Below are positions 8,886 to 17,448 of a stretch of DNA of 64,000 nt, in pieces; position 1 is the first letter of the stretch, and every line of letters starts with the position of its first letter. The DNA is from Pseudomonadota bacterium (GTDB taxonomy: Bacteria > SZUA-182 > DTGQ01), in contig DAOURK010000004.1 in NCBI GenBank assembly GCA_030625085.1, positions 1 to 64,000 of the forward strand, given 5' to 3'. The notes below the pieces were generated by a model. The model did not search any database, was not told where the DNA came from, and was given only the letters and a program-made list of their open reading frames with translations. A program made the translations under genes and the position numbers.

Positions 8886-8956
8886 GTTAATCCTGTCTAA
8901 TAAAAAATTTCGGCAACTCTCATTCCGCAGACCGGTTTAAATTAGACAGGATTAAC
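8886..8956. repeat. 16-bp perfect inverted repeat of GTTAATCCTGTC family
   Basis: GTTAATCCTGTCTAAT (8886-8901) and ATTAGACAGGATTAAC (8941-8956) are perfect reverse complements separated by 39 bases. TATCCTCT and TATCCTGTCC words continue to about 9010, followed by an AAAATAAAAATTCCTATGCTA tail at 9036-9056. It sits between the two pilT-type genes. No open reading frame is present. It is probably a mobile or recombination-derived intergenic repeat, related to 2151-2202. Confidence 0.7.
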
Positions 8957-9056
8957 AAGATTTACGAGATTCTTCTTTTTTATCCTCTCGAAGCATCTTT
9001 ATCCTGTCCAAAAATTACTGGGAAGCTGCATAAAAAAAATAAAAATTCCTATGCTA

Positions 9057-10133
9057 TTAAATTAACTCATCCGGTGGTGTCGCCAAAAATGGTGCGAACT
9101 TGGCTTTCTGTACACATTTCATATAGGCCTCTTCCGGACTGATCATACGTTTTTGCAAAAGATTCATAATAGCATCATCAAGTGATTGCATACCTATCTG
9201 TTTTCCTGTTTGCATAACTGATGGAAGCTGCACAGTTTTCCCCTCTCTGATCAAATTTCCAACTGCATACGTGCCGATTAAAACTTCCAGGGCAGCACAA
9301 CGCCCTTTGATATCAATTCGTTTGAATAGGGTCTGAGCTGCCACAGCCTTCAGTGCCTCTGAAAGGGTGGTCCTTATCTGAGGTTGCTGATGGGCCGGGA
9401 ATACATCAATAATTCGGTCCACTGTTTTCGTTGCACTTTGGGTGTGCAAAGTTCCAAATACCAGATGGCCGGTTGCCGCTGCTTCCAGGGCCAAGGAAAT
9501 AGTTTCCAAATCCCGCATTTCACCTACCAGGATAATATCCGGGTCCTCACGCAAAGCACCCCTCAAAGCAGTACTAAAAGAACGGGTATGTGTTCCAACT
9601 TCCCGATGGTTTACAATGCATCCTTGACTTTGGTGTACAAACTCTATTGGGTCTTCAATGGTAATAATATGATCTCGCCTATTTAGGTTAGCGTGGTTGA
9701 TGATCGCCGCTAAAGTGGTCGATTTCCCACTGCCGGTGGGACCAGTTACTAACACCATTCCCTTATTAAGCAAGGCCAATTTCTTAAGGATCGGTGGTAA
9801 ATTTAGTTGTTCTATGGTCCAAATCTCAGAGGGGATCTCTCTAAAAACTGCTCCAATACCATTTTTTTGCATAAAAAAATTAGCACGGTATCGAGCCAAT
9901 CCCGGAATTTCATAAGCAAAATCTATATCCCCCGTTTCTTCAAAAATCTTAATCTTCTCCTCTACTGTTATCTCATACAACATAGAGCGCAGGGTGTCAT
10001 TATCAAGCACATCATACTTAATCCTCTCCATATCACCCCGGATACGCAGGATAGGTTGGGAGCCGGAAACCACGTGTAAATCGGAGGCCCCCTGCTCATG
10101 CATCAATTTAAAAAATGCATCAATTTTGGCCAT
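9057..10133 (-). CDS. pilT: PilT-family pilus retraction ATPase
   Basis: A 358-residue ATPase with canonical PilT layout. The N-terminal PAS-like domain starts with the family phrase GASDLHVVSGSQPILRIRG. Walker A is GPTGSGKST (131-139), the Asp box is IEDPIEFVHQ, Walker B is ILVGEMRDLE (about 201-210), and the His box is AATGHLVFGTLHTQSA. It ends with the retraction-type region GMQSLDDAIMNLLQ, close to PilT rather than assembly ATPase PilB. It powers retraction of type IV pili. It is separated from the downstream pilU-like gene by 220 bases of repeat DNA, so co-transcription is uncertain. Confidence 0.92.
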   Translation of the reverse strand: MAKIDAFFKLMHEQGASDLHVVSGSQPILRIRGDMERIKYDVLDNDTLRSMLYEITVEEKIKIFEETGDIDFAYEIPGLARYRANFFMQKNGIGAVFREIPSEIWTIEQLNLPPILKKLALLNKGMVLVTGPTGSGKSTTLAAIINHANLNRRDHIITIEDPIEFVHQSQGCIVNHREVGTHTRSFSTALRGALREDPDIILVGEMRDLETISLALEAAATGHLVFGTLHTQSATKTVDRIIDVFPAHQQPQIRTTLSEALKAVAAQTLFKRIDIKGRCAALEVLIGTYAVGNLIREGKTVQLPSVMQTGKQIGMQSLDDAIMNLLQKRMISPEEAYMKCVQKAKFAPFLATPPDELI

Positions 10134-10537
10134 ACTCTCTCTCCCTATTAAAATAAATTCTTAAAAAAACAAACCACCCAAAACTAAAGAGGTAAAAACC
10201 TTGATATGTGTAAAATTTAATTTTTTATGGATATATATTTATAAAATTATAATATCACAGTTATTATTAGAGTTAAATACAAATTTAATACTTCTTCCAT
10301 CTAATAACCTTTTCGACAATTTCGACGCAGTATTCAAAATTTTTTAATTGTCAATCTTTAATTTTGATATTAATCTTAATTTTGAGACGAAGATTTAAAG
10401 TCCATAACCGATCAGAAAAATAGATGAAAAAATATCCAAATAAACTCATAGGCAAATAAAATAATAATAAATAAAAAAAATCAAAGTGTGAATAAAATTA
10501 TATTGATTCTCTGTTTTTAAATTAGGAGTTTATATTT
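10134..10537. other. Divergent AT-rich intergenic region
   Basis: About 400 bases between the leftward pilT and the rightward Rieske operon. It is very AT-rich with no open frame, repeat copy or convincing -35/-10 pair. The only clear signal is TTAGGAGTTT just before the Rieske ATG, a good ribosome-binding site. It must hold the promoters of both flanking operons. Confidence 0.5.
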
Positions 10538-10990
10538 ATGGAATCCGGCAAGCCTAAAAAATCTTATCTGACTACAACCCGCAGGGTTTTTACAAATAGC
10601 TTAATGGGCGGAATTATCGGGGGAGTAATTGGCTGGTTTTTATATCCCATATTCCGATTCTTGATCCCTCCTAAAAACATCAATCAGGACTCGAATATTG
10701 TTAAACTCAATGCAACCGAAATTCCGGTTGGAAAATCTAAAATTGTCAATTACAATGAAATCCCAACCATCGTCATCCGCACAAATCAAGGTTTATTTGC
10801 CCTTACGGCCGTCTGCACCCATCTGGGATGTATTGTGAATTGGGATGAAGTTAATCAGGAAATTGTTTGTCCATGCCATGCCGCCAAATATGACCTGAAT
10901 GGCAATGTGTTGTCCGGACCGGCGCCCAAACCTTTGACCTTGGTTAAGGCCAAAATTATTGATGATAAGATATTAATCGGAGAAGCTTAG
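10538..10990 (+). CDS. Rieske [2Fe-2S] subunit of a cytochrome bc/b6f-type complex
   Basis: A 150-residue membrane-anchored Rieske protein. The N-terminus has TRRVF, a twin-arginine-like motif, directly before one hydrophobic anchor (about 20-44), as in Tat-exported Rieske proteins. The cluster-binding residues are intact: CTHLGC (C93, H95, C98) and CPCH (C111, C113, H114), where one Cys and one His of each box bind the 2Fe-2S cluster and the other Cys pair forms the stabilising disulfide. It oxidises quinol and hands the electron to a cytochrome c. The cytochrome b gene begins 4 bases after its stop. Confidence 0.93.
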   Translation: MESGKPKKSYLTTTRRVFTNSLMGGIIGGVIGWFLYPIFRFLIPPKNINQDSNIVKLNATEIPVGKSKIVNYNEIPTIVIRTNQGLFALTAVCTHLGCIVNWDEVNQEIVCPCHAAKYDLNGNVLSGPAPKPLTLVKAKIIDDKILIGEA

Positions 10991-10993
10991 CCT

Positions 10994-12088
10994 ATGGCTA
11001 CTACAGCATCCAACAAAAGGAAACCAAATGAACCTCTGGGATTAAAGGGATTATTGCATTGGTTTACTCCCACAGGTTTTCGTGAGGATGTCCTTAAAAA
11101 AAGATTAAATATTAGTGAAAACTTACTTCAAAAATTTAAACAAAATTTGCAGCCCAAAAAAAAGATCCGTTTAAGCGCCTACATTGGATGGACCATTGTC
11201 TTCGTCTTTTTAATGGAATGCTTTACCGGCATGTTTCTGATGATGTATTATCACCCTACGGTTGCCGAAGCATTCGCAAATGTTCGTTACATTACCAATA
11301 TTATACCCTACGGTTGGCTGATTAGGGGCATCCATTTCTGGGGCTCCCATATAATGATTACTCTGGTCCTCTTACATTTATTCCATACATTTTTCAAGGG
11401 GGCATACAAAGCCCCCAGAGAGATGGCCTGGCTGTCCGGGGTAATCTTACTCTTTCTTTCCCTGGCCTTTGGACTAACCGGTTATCTTTTGCCCTGGAAT
11501 CAAATCTCTTTTTGGGCTGTTACGGTAGTTACCGAAGTCCCCATGGCCTTTCCCTATATTGGGCACTATCTTAAGTTGATTGCGCGTGGAGGAGAAAATG
11601 TCTCGCAGGTAACCCTGACCAGATTTTTTGCTATGCATGTAATGGCCCTGCCGGCGCTAACCACCTTTTTTCTTGTTCTCCACTTCCTGCCGATCAAAAA
11701 ATACCTCATCCCCAAAGATCTCATTACTTATGCAATCGCCATTTTATTCTGTTTCGGATGCCTGATTTCTTTAGCCACCCTTTCACCGGCACCTATTCAT
11801 GATAAAGCCGATCCTTTCCATACTCCGGATAAAGTCAAAGCGGAGTGGTATTTTTTAGCTTGCCAGGAAATTTTAGCCTTAGCCGAGCATCTCGATTTCC
11901 TTGGCAGTTGGGCCCCAAAGCTTTTAGGGGTAATAATCCAGATTGTAATTATTATATTGTTATTTTTGATTCCCTTTATTGATCGAAATTCGGCACGCAA
12001 TCCGAAGAAGCGACCAATAGCTATAACTTTCCTTAGTTTAAGCTATGTAGCCTTTATACTGTTAACCCTTATGGCAAAATTCAGGTAA
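10994..12088 (+). CDS. Cytochrome b (b6-type core fused to subunit IV-like part)
   Basis: A 364-residue integral membrane subunit. Heme b ligands are readable by spacing: H114/H128 (14 apart) and H215/H230 (15 apart), the b6 pattern. Flanking blocks match b6: YYHPTVAEAFANVRYI, GLTGYLLPWNQISFWAV and a TLTRFFAMH segment. The C-terminal third resembles b6f subunit IV, with ADPFHTPDKVKAEWYFL; the quinol-site PEWY motif reads AEWY here. By eye alignment the Cys that binds the extra heme in b6 is not at its usual position, though a Cys lies four residues away. It works with the Rieske protein upstream and the nonaheme cytochrome 4 bases downstream, probably as a menaquinol oxidoreductase. Confidence 0.93.
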   Translation: MATTASNKRKPNEPLGLKGLLHWFTPTGFREDVLKKRLNISENLLQKFKQNLQPKKKIRLSAYIGWTIVFVFLMECFTGMFLMMYYHPTVAEAFANVRYITNIIPYGWLIRGIHFWGSHIMITLVLLHLFHTFFKGAYKAPREMAWLSGVILLFLSLAFGLTGYLLPWNQISFWAVTVVTEVPMAFPYIGHYLKLIARGGENVSQVTLTRFFAMHVMALPALTTFFLVLHFLPIKKYLIPKDLITYAIAILFCFGCLISLATLSPAPIHDKADPFHTPDKVKAEWYFLACQEILALAEHLDFLGSWAPKLLGVIIQIVIIILLFLIPFIDRNSARNPKKRPIAITFLSLSYVAFILLTLMAKFR

Positions 12089-12091
12089 TTT

Positions 12092-13408
12092 ATGAAAAGG
12101 TATTGGAAAAAAACCATAATTGTCATTGCTATCTTTCTTTCGGCCCTTGTTCTTCTCCAAATCACTGGAGCCGAGGCCACAAAAGAAACATCCAAAAAAA
12201 AACGAAAACGCAAAAAGGGAAAAGTCACTTGTATTATCTGCCATAACCAACTGGGCAAAGAAAAAGCTGCGTGGGTCAAACAGTGGCAAGAAAGTGTTCA
12301 TGGAAAAAATGATGTTACTTGTCCTGCTTGCCATGGGGGAGATCCCAGTTCCTTTAACAAGCCCAAAATCGAAGGTACAGGCTATATAGGAAAACCCTCA
12401 CGTTTGGAGGTCCCAGAATTTTGTGCTCGTTGTCATTCAAATACAAACTGGATGCGACAATATAACAAACGAACCGACCAACTCTCCCAATATAAAACCA
12501 GCAAACACGGCAAAGGCCTATTTCAAAAAAAAGATGCCCAGGTAGCAATTTGTATTGACTGTCATGGAAAACATGATATTAGTGGAATCAGCGATCCCTC
12601 CTCCTTGGCTCATCATAAAAGTATTGCTGAAACCTGTGCCGGATGCCATGCCGATGAAGATTATATGCTGCCCTATGGTTTGGTCACTAATCAGCTTGCA
12701 GCTTATAATAACAGCTACCATGGAATGATTATAAAAGGTAAGGTGGATGGAAAAAATCCCTCACTGGTTCCCTCCTGTCCTGACTGTCACAGCCCCCACG
12801 GCGCTAAACCACCGGAAGTTGCCGAGGTCCACAATGTATGTGGAAATTGCCATATGCAAACGGAGAAATATTTCCACCAGGGAGAACATAAAACCGCCTT
12901 AGACGAACAAAACCAGCCACGCTGCATCGATTGCCATGATTATCACGAAATTCGCTACCCCACTTCCGAGCTTTTTGTCGGAGAATCTATTTACCATTGC
13001 GGCTTTTGCCATTTAATGAATTCTAAGCCATATTTAAAAGGTATTCGAATTAAAGAAGCTATTGAAAACGCTGAACGGGAAATAGTTAAAGTGGAAAAAA
13101 TGGTCCTAAGCCTGCAGGAAGCCCCTGGGCTCGATGTTATGGATCTTAAGGAAACTATCCAAAAGGCTCGAAGAAATATACTGGAAGCCATCCCCAAAAC
13201 CCACTCCTTAATAGAAGAAGATGTAACGAAACATACGGATAGAGCCCTAGTTCTTACGGGTGAATTGCAGCAGAAAGTTGATAATATGAAAAAGGAATTT
13301 GTCACCAGGAAAAAAGGGCTTTTTGCAGCCCTAATGGTGATTGGTTTCCTTATCTGTTTTCTCCTTTACAAACGATGGCTTTTGGAATTAAAAGAGGAAG
13401 AAATGTAA
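12092..13408 (+). CDS. Membrane-anchored nonaheme cytochrome c
   Basis: A 438-residue exported cytochrome with nine CxxCH heme motifs, at about residues 47, 77, 111, 154, 182, 229, 250, 278 and 303. It begins with a signal peptide or anchor (about 8-27). After the hemes comes a long charged helical segment (about 320-400) and a C-terminal transmembrane helix (about 403-425) with a short basic/acidic tail. It replaces the single-heme cytochrome c1 or f expected after Rieske and cytochrome b. The three genes are separated by 3 bases each, so the protein very likely takes electrons from this complex and passes them on in the periplasm. Related multiheme partners are known in deltaproteobacterial and anammox bc complexes. 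Confidence 0.92.
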   Translation: MKRYWKKTIIVIAIFLSALVLLQITGAEATKETSKKKRKRKKGKVTCIICHNQLGKEKAAWVKQWQESVHGKNDVTCPACHGGDPSSFNKPKIEGTGYIGKPSRLEVPEFCARCHSNTNWMRQYNKRTDQLSQYKTSKHGKGLFQKKDAQVAICIDCHGKHDISGISDPSSLAHHKSIAETCAGCHADEDYMLPYGLVTNQLAAYNNSYHGMIIKGKVDGKNPSLVPSCPDCHSPHGAKPPEVAEVHNVCGNCHMQTEKYFHQGEHKTALDEQNQPRCIDCHDYHEIRYPTSELFVGESIYHCGFCHLMNSKPYLKGIRIKEAIENAEREIVKVEKMVLSLQEAPGLDVMDLKETIQKARRNILEAIPKTHSLIEEDVTKHTDRALVLTGELQQKVDNMKKEFVTRKKGLFAALMVIGFLICFLLYKRWLLELKEEEM

Positions 13409-13429
13409 AACCCAGAAAAATAAAAATAG

Positions 13430-15193
13430 TTATGTTTGATTCTGCCCAAAAATCGATTGAAAGCGATGCCAAACCTCAATATGAAACCAATTTTTTAAGA
13501 TCCAGCCGACATTCATACGCCATACCTGAGTAGGCCATTCCAACTCCTTTTTTTCACAAATGGTAGACTCACTCAGTTCCCGGATATAAGATTTTAGTCC
13601 CTGCAGTTGCCTTTCTCTTTCCGCTATATCGGGTATAAGCATAATCTTATCAATTTTGTTCATGGTCTGTCTGGCTGATATCATTCGCTTTTCAGTTTTT
13701 TTGGCCTTTTTGGGATTGATTAAACCAAACTCCGCCTTCAACCTATTTAAGGCCAATCCCGCATCATAAGAACTGTCCACAATCTGTTGGCGGGTCATCC
13801 ATTTTGTTTCATAACTTAAAACATATTTCCAACTGGGGCTTTCCATAGCCTGGCGATATTCCTCTACCGTCCGATAAAAAATTTTATAGCCGAATTTTTC
13901 GGGGTGTTCAAAGGCTTCGCTCCCGGGATCAATAAAGGGAACATAGGGCGAAATAAAGGGGATCAACCGCTTACTTTTCCCAAATCTTTCCAATAAATAA
14001 CGAAAATACCTTACCGTATCCAAAACCGATTGATAGGTTTGATTGGATAAACCAATCATAAAAAAAAGGTCGATGCGCTTGCATCCCAAACGCAAGGCAG
14101 TATCCAGCATTTGCTCCATATCTTTATTCCCGTATGGACGACCAAAAGCTCGACGAATCTGTTCATCATGTGACTCCGGAGAAATCTCAATATTAAAATG
14201 GGGAATAGCCTCGGCAATCTTGTTCAAAAAATCATCAGAGGGCGGAGTAAAAAACTCCATGGCTACAGGGTTTCGGATTTTGTGCCTTTTTAAATCATTT
14301 AACAGTTGGTAAGCATAATTTTCCCCTGCCTGCATTATATCCCCAATGATAATAATAGGGGCATTTAATTGGCGATCTATGGTTTTCAAGTCTTGAGCAA
14401 GCAGTTCCGGATCACGAAAAGCGGGTTTTTGGCGATTGCATATTTTCCGAAAGGCATAAGCAGTCCCGCCGCAAGTCTTACAACTATGCGTACAGCCGCG
14501 TACATTAAAAGCCGCCGTAGCCGGATAACTGAACCAATTTTGATAGGGAGTATACCCGCTCAAATCACGATACCGAATGACCTTTTTCATAATATGAGAA
14601 TAATCGATTTTGATGTCATTCAAATTTACCGGCACATGGGTCAAGGGATTGACCCGAACACGGCACCCCTGATCCCGCCAAGTTAAATTAGGGATATTTT
14701 CTAAAGACCCACCCTTCTTGATCATTGACAATAATTGCCTAAGCGGCTCCTCGGTGGAATCTCCTCTCATTACATAATCAATGAAAGGATAAGAGCGAAT
14801 AAGTTCCTGGTGATAGTAACTGGAAGATAAACCTCCAAAAATCAATGGTATATGGGGGTGATATTTTTTCACAATTTCGGCCAAAGCCAAACTCCCATGT
14901 ACATGGGGCATCCAGTGCAAATCGATTCCAAAGAGCAAGGGATGTAATTTCCTGATAGCCTTTTCAACATCAAATCGTTTGCTTTGCAACATCTTTAAAG
15001 CAATATTGATAATACGAACCTGATACCCATATCTATTAAGATATTCAGAAATGCTGGTAAATCCAATTGGATACATCTCAAAAATAGGGGAGGAGGGCAC
15101 TAGATCGCTAATTGGCCCAAACAAAATTGACTTTTCCCGGAAATCATAAACCGTTGGCGGATGAAGCAAAATTAAATCCGCTTCTCGTCTCAT
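13430..15193 (-). CDS. B12-binding-like radical SAM protein
   Basis: A 587-residue radical SAM enzyme with an N-terminal cobalamin-binding-like Rossmann domain (about 1-160) and a central radical SAM barrel. The cluster motif is CTHSCKTC (C234, C238, C241; the CxxxCxxC pattern). The B12 domain has DLHW...HG, not a clean DxHxxG, so base-off cobalamin binding is doubtful. The C-terminal 150 residues are basic and helical. The reaction is unknown. Its ATG overlaps the selB stop (ATGA), so it is translationally coupled to selB, an unusual neighbour for this family. No Sec codon was noticed in it. Confidence 0.8.
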   Translation of the reverse strand: MRREADLILLHPPTVYDFREKSILFGPISDLVPSSPIFEMYPIGFTSISEYLNRYGYQVRIINIALKMLQSKRFDVEKAIRKLHPLLFGIDLHWMPHVHGSLALAEIVKKYHPHIPLIFGGLSSSYYHQELIRSYPFIDYVMRGDSTEEPLRQLLSMIKKGGSLENIPNLTWRDQGCRVRVNPLTHVPVNLNDIKIDYSHIMKKVIRYRDLSGYTPYQNWFSYPATAAFNVRGCTHSCKTCGGTAYAFRKICNRQKPAFRDPELLAQDLKTIDRQLNAPIIIIGDIMQAGENYAYQLLNDLKRHKIRNPVAMEFFTPPSDDFLNKIAEAIPHFNIEISPESHDEQIRRAFGRPYGNKDMEQMLDTALRLGCKRIDLFFMIGLSNQTYQSVLDTVRYFRYLLERFGKSKRLIPFISPYVPFIDPGSEAFEHPEKFGYKIFYRTVEEYRQAMESPSWKYVLSYETKWMTRQQIVDSSYDAGLALNRLKAEFGLINPKKAKKTEKRMISARQTMNKIDKIMLIPDIAERERQLQGLKSYIRELSESTICEKKELEWPTQVWRMNVGWILKNWFHIEVWHRFQSIFGQNQT

Positions 15194-17124
15194 GATGTTC
15201 CCCTTTTTTTCTTGAGAATTCTCTTATCCCCCAATCTCATGGTGAAATTTGTGGAATCAAAATATTCAAATAAAGAAATGGCATATTTTCTGGAAAAGCC
15301 GAATAAATCCTTAAAAACAGGAACGGTTATGTCCGCATTTTTTAAAAAATAGGTTTCTAATTTTTGTCGAATTTCAGATAAAATTTCTTGATGAAACAAA
15401 AGGCCTTCCTTTAACTTAACCAACATCCCCTCATCTACTAAAAAATTTACTATTCTCAAAACATCAACCTTAGTTCCTTGACAGGATTGAAGTACATCAT
15501 CCAGGTTCGGAGGCTGACAGCCTGCGCGATTATAAATACTTAATATTTTACTCTTTTGTTTCTCTTCCTCTGGAGTCAATCTAATTTTGTGAGAAAACAG
15601 ACGGAGGTTTTTTTCTTGAATGATTATTTTCTTTTGCTCTAAAAGGGCAGAAAGAATTCGGTTATAAAGCCGCGGATCTAAGTCAAGGCAGAGACGAGCC
15701 TTTAATTCTTCCTTGGACATCCCCGCCTTTAAAGGGAATCGATGATGAAAATCAGTTAAAATTTCAATTCCCCTTTTTAATAATTCTTGAAAAAAATCTT
15801 GATGTATAACCCATTGTTCTGTATTATCAATGAAAACAATTTTCCCTCTCTTTTGTAATAGATTAAGATCACTGGTAATCTGGTCTCGATCTCTATTCAA
15901 TCGAGTTTCCAATTGAAAGCCATTGATCCCGCCACGGCCTGATTGATGAATTAAAAATTCCATGGCTTGCCAATCTTCTCCCTTCTCCAAAATGCTAAGC
16001 CCTTGAATAACTTCACTGTTGAAGCGCCGATGCCTTCCGGGAAGATTATCAATTATCTTTCCTCCACCTATAGTGATAACTGGAGAATAAGACCTTACCA
16101 CAAATAAGTCCCCGGCCAGCAAAGCCAATGGAGTTTCCAAATAAAACTGTACAAGAGCATCCTGGCCCGGCTCCAGTTCTTTTTTATCCAGCAAGATTAC
16201 TCTGGCCATTACCTCCGAGGTTCCCGTATGAAACCTTAAACGAGTTCGATTTTTAAGTATATGTGAAGCTGAAGGTAAAAGGTGAAGACGTGCATCTAAA
16301 AGATACGTAGGCTGTAAATAAGAAGGGACAGAAATCACTTCCCCCCTGTCCAAATCTTTTCTATCCACACCCTGAAGGTTTATAGCAGTTCGCTGACCGG
16401 CTACCGCCTCTTCGACTAATTGATTATAAACCTGAATTCCGCGAACCTTCGCCTTCTTGCCTTGGGGAAAAATTTCTATGGTCATACCTTTTTTAAGGCT
16501 TCCCGAAAGCATGGTTCCGGTAATCACTGTACCAAAGCCCTTCATGGTGAAAACTCGATCAATAGGTAAACGAAAGACTCCAGAGAGACTACGTGGCTGA
16601 ACCTTGGCAGCCAAATCCTGCAACCCCGTTATAAGGGCGGGTATTCCTGCTCTTGTTTTGGATGAGACAGAAAAAATTGGAAAATTCTCTAAAAAAGACC
16701 CCTGAACAAAATCCCGAATTTCCTCTAATACCAAATCCAGCCAATCCGACTCTACAAGATCCGTTTTGGTAACCACCACCACTCCTTGGTGAATTTGCAG
16801 CAAACGACAAATATCAAAATGTTCACGGGTCTGGGGCATAATGCCTTCGTCCGCAGCCACAATAAGCAGCAGGGCATCAATACTAGTGACTCCGGCCACC
16901 ATATGCCGTACAAACCTTTCATGCCCAGGCACATCAATAATACCGAGCCGACGCCCATTAGGTAAATCCAGATGAGCGAATCCCAATTCAATAGTGATAC
17001 CCCGCTCTTTCTCTTCCTTTAACCGATCAGTGTCAACACCGGTCAAAGCTTGAATCAGGGCTGTCTTCCCATGATCTATATGTCCGGCTGTTCCAAGGAT
17101 AATCCATTTATCCGAGTTAGGCAC
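15190..17124 (-). CDS. selB: Selenocysteine-specific elongation factor SelB
   Basis: A 644-residue translational GTPase that delivers Sec-tRNA to UGA codons marked by a SECIS. G1 is GHIDHGKT (14-21), G2 lies in RGITIELG, G3 is DVPGH (64-68) and G4 is TKTD (119-122). EF-Tu-like domains 2 and 3 follow to about 350, and the remainder is the run of winged helices that reads the SECIS hairpin. The length is normal for bacterial SelB. The start is a GTG, with GAGGAG about 11 bases upstream. selA lies 324 bases upstream on the same strand; neither selC (tRNA-Sec) nor selD is seen in the window. Confidence 0.95.
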   Translation of the reverse strand: MPNSDKWIILGTAGHIDHGKTALIQALTGVDTDRLKEEKERGITIELGFAHLDLPNGRRLGIIDVPGHERFVRHMVAGVTSIDALLLIVAADEGIMPQTREHFDICRLLQIHQGVVVVTKTDLVESDWLDLVLEEIRDFVQGSFLENFPIFSVSSKTRAGIPALITGLQDLAAKVQPRSLSGVFRLPIDRVFTMKGFGTVITGTMLSGSLKKGMTIEIFPQGKKAKVRGIQVYNQLVEEAVAGQRTAINLQGVDRKDLDRGEVISVPSYLQPTYLLDARLHLLPSASHILKNRTRLRFHTGTSEVMARVILLDKKELEPGQDALVQFYLETPLALLAGDLFVVRSYSPVITIGGGKIIDNLPGRHRRFNSEVIQGLSILEKGEDWQAMEFLIHQSGRGGINGFQLETRLNRDRDQITSDLNLLQKRGKIVFIDNTEQWVIHQDFFQELLKRGIEILTDFHHRFPLKAGMSKEELKARLCLDLDPRLYNRILSALLEQKKIIIQEKNLRLFSHKIRLTPEEEKQKSKILSIYNRAGCQPPNLDDVLQSCQGTKVDVLRIVNFLVDEGMLVKLKEGLLFHQEILSEIRQKLETYFLKNADITVPVFKDLFGFSRKYAISLFEYFDSTNFTMRLGDKRILKKKRGTS

Positions 17125-17240
17125 TTATCTTCACTCTCCTCAGTCTTCTTTTTTATATACCATTGTTCCGAAAATTAAATGATCTTTCCATGATTTATGT
17201 GCCCTTTTAAGGGCGAAGATTTGTTAACCTTTTATTTTGA

Positions 17241-17382
17241 CTAGGAGGCTGTCCAAGAAAGCCTCTTTCTGTCATTTCGACCAAAGGGAGAAATCTAAAA
17301 AAAAATTATTTTCAATACGATAAGATTTCTCGCTACGCTCGAAATGACAACTTTGATCAGTTCTCGGAAAGCCTCCTACTAG
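17241..17382. repeat. Palindromic intergenic repeat, copy 1
   Basis: Begins CTAGGAGGCT and ends AGCCTCCTACTAG, so the ends are inverted. The inside has GTCATTTCGACC...AGAAATCT and AGATTTCTCGCTACGCTCGAAATGAC, again inverted. The reverse complement matches 59722-59877 over nearly all its length. It fills most of the selA-selB gap and could interrupt or terminate that transcript. It looks like a non-autonomous mobile repeat with a fold-back structure. Confidence 0.8.
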
Positions 17383-17448
17383 TTCGACTTTGGGGTTTAA
17401 GTCTTTGAATTCAAAATTTTTTTAAACGGCTAAAGCTTATTAGGATAT

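Noticed and set aside
16589-16991. Extra leftward frames inside selB
   Set aside because: They overlap the conserved GTPase domain in other frames and are shadows.
17125-17448. tRNA-Sec (selC) between selB and selA
   Set aside because: The gap is filled by the palindromic repeat; no cloverleaf or GTTCGA-type T-loop is present.
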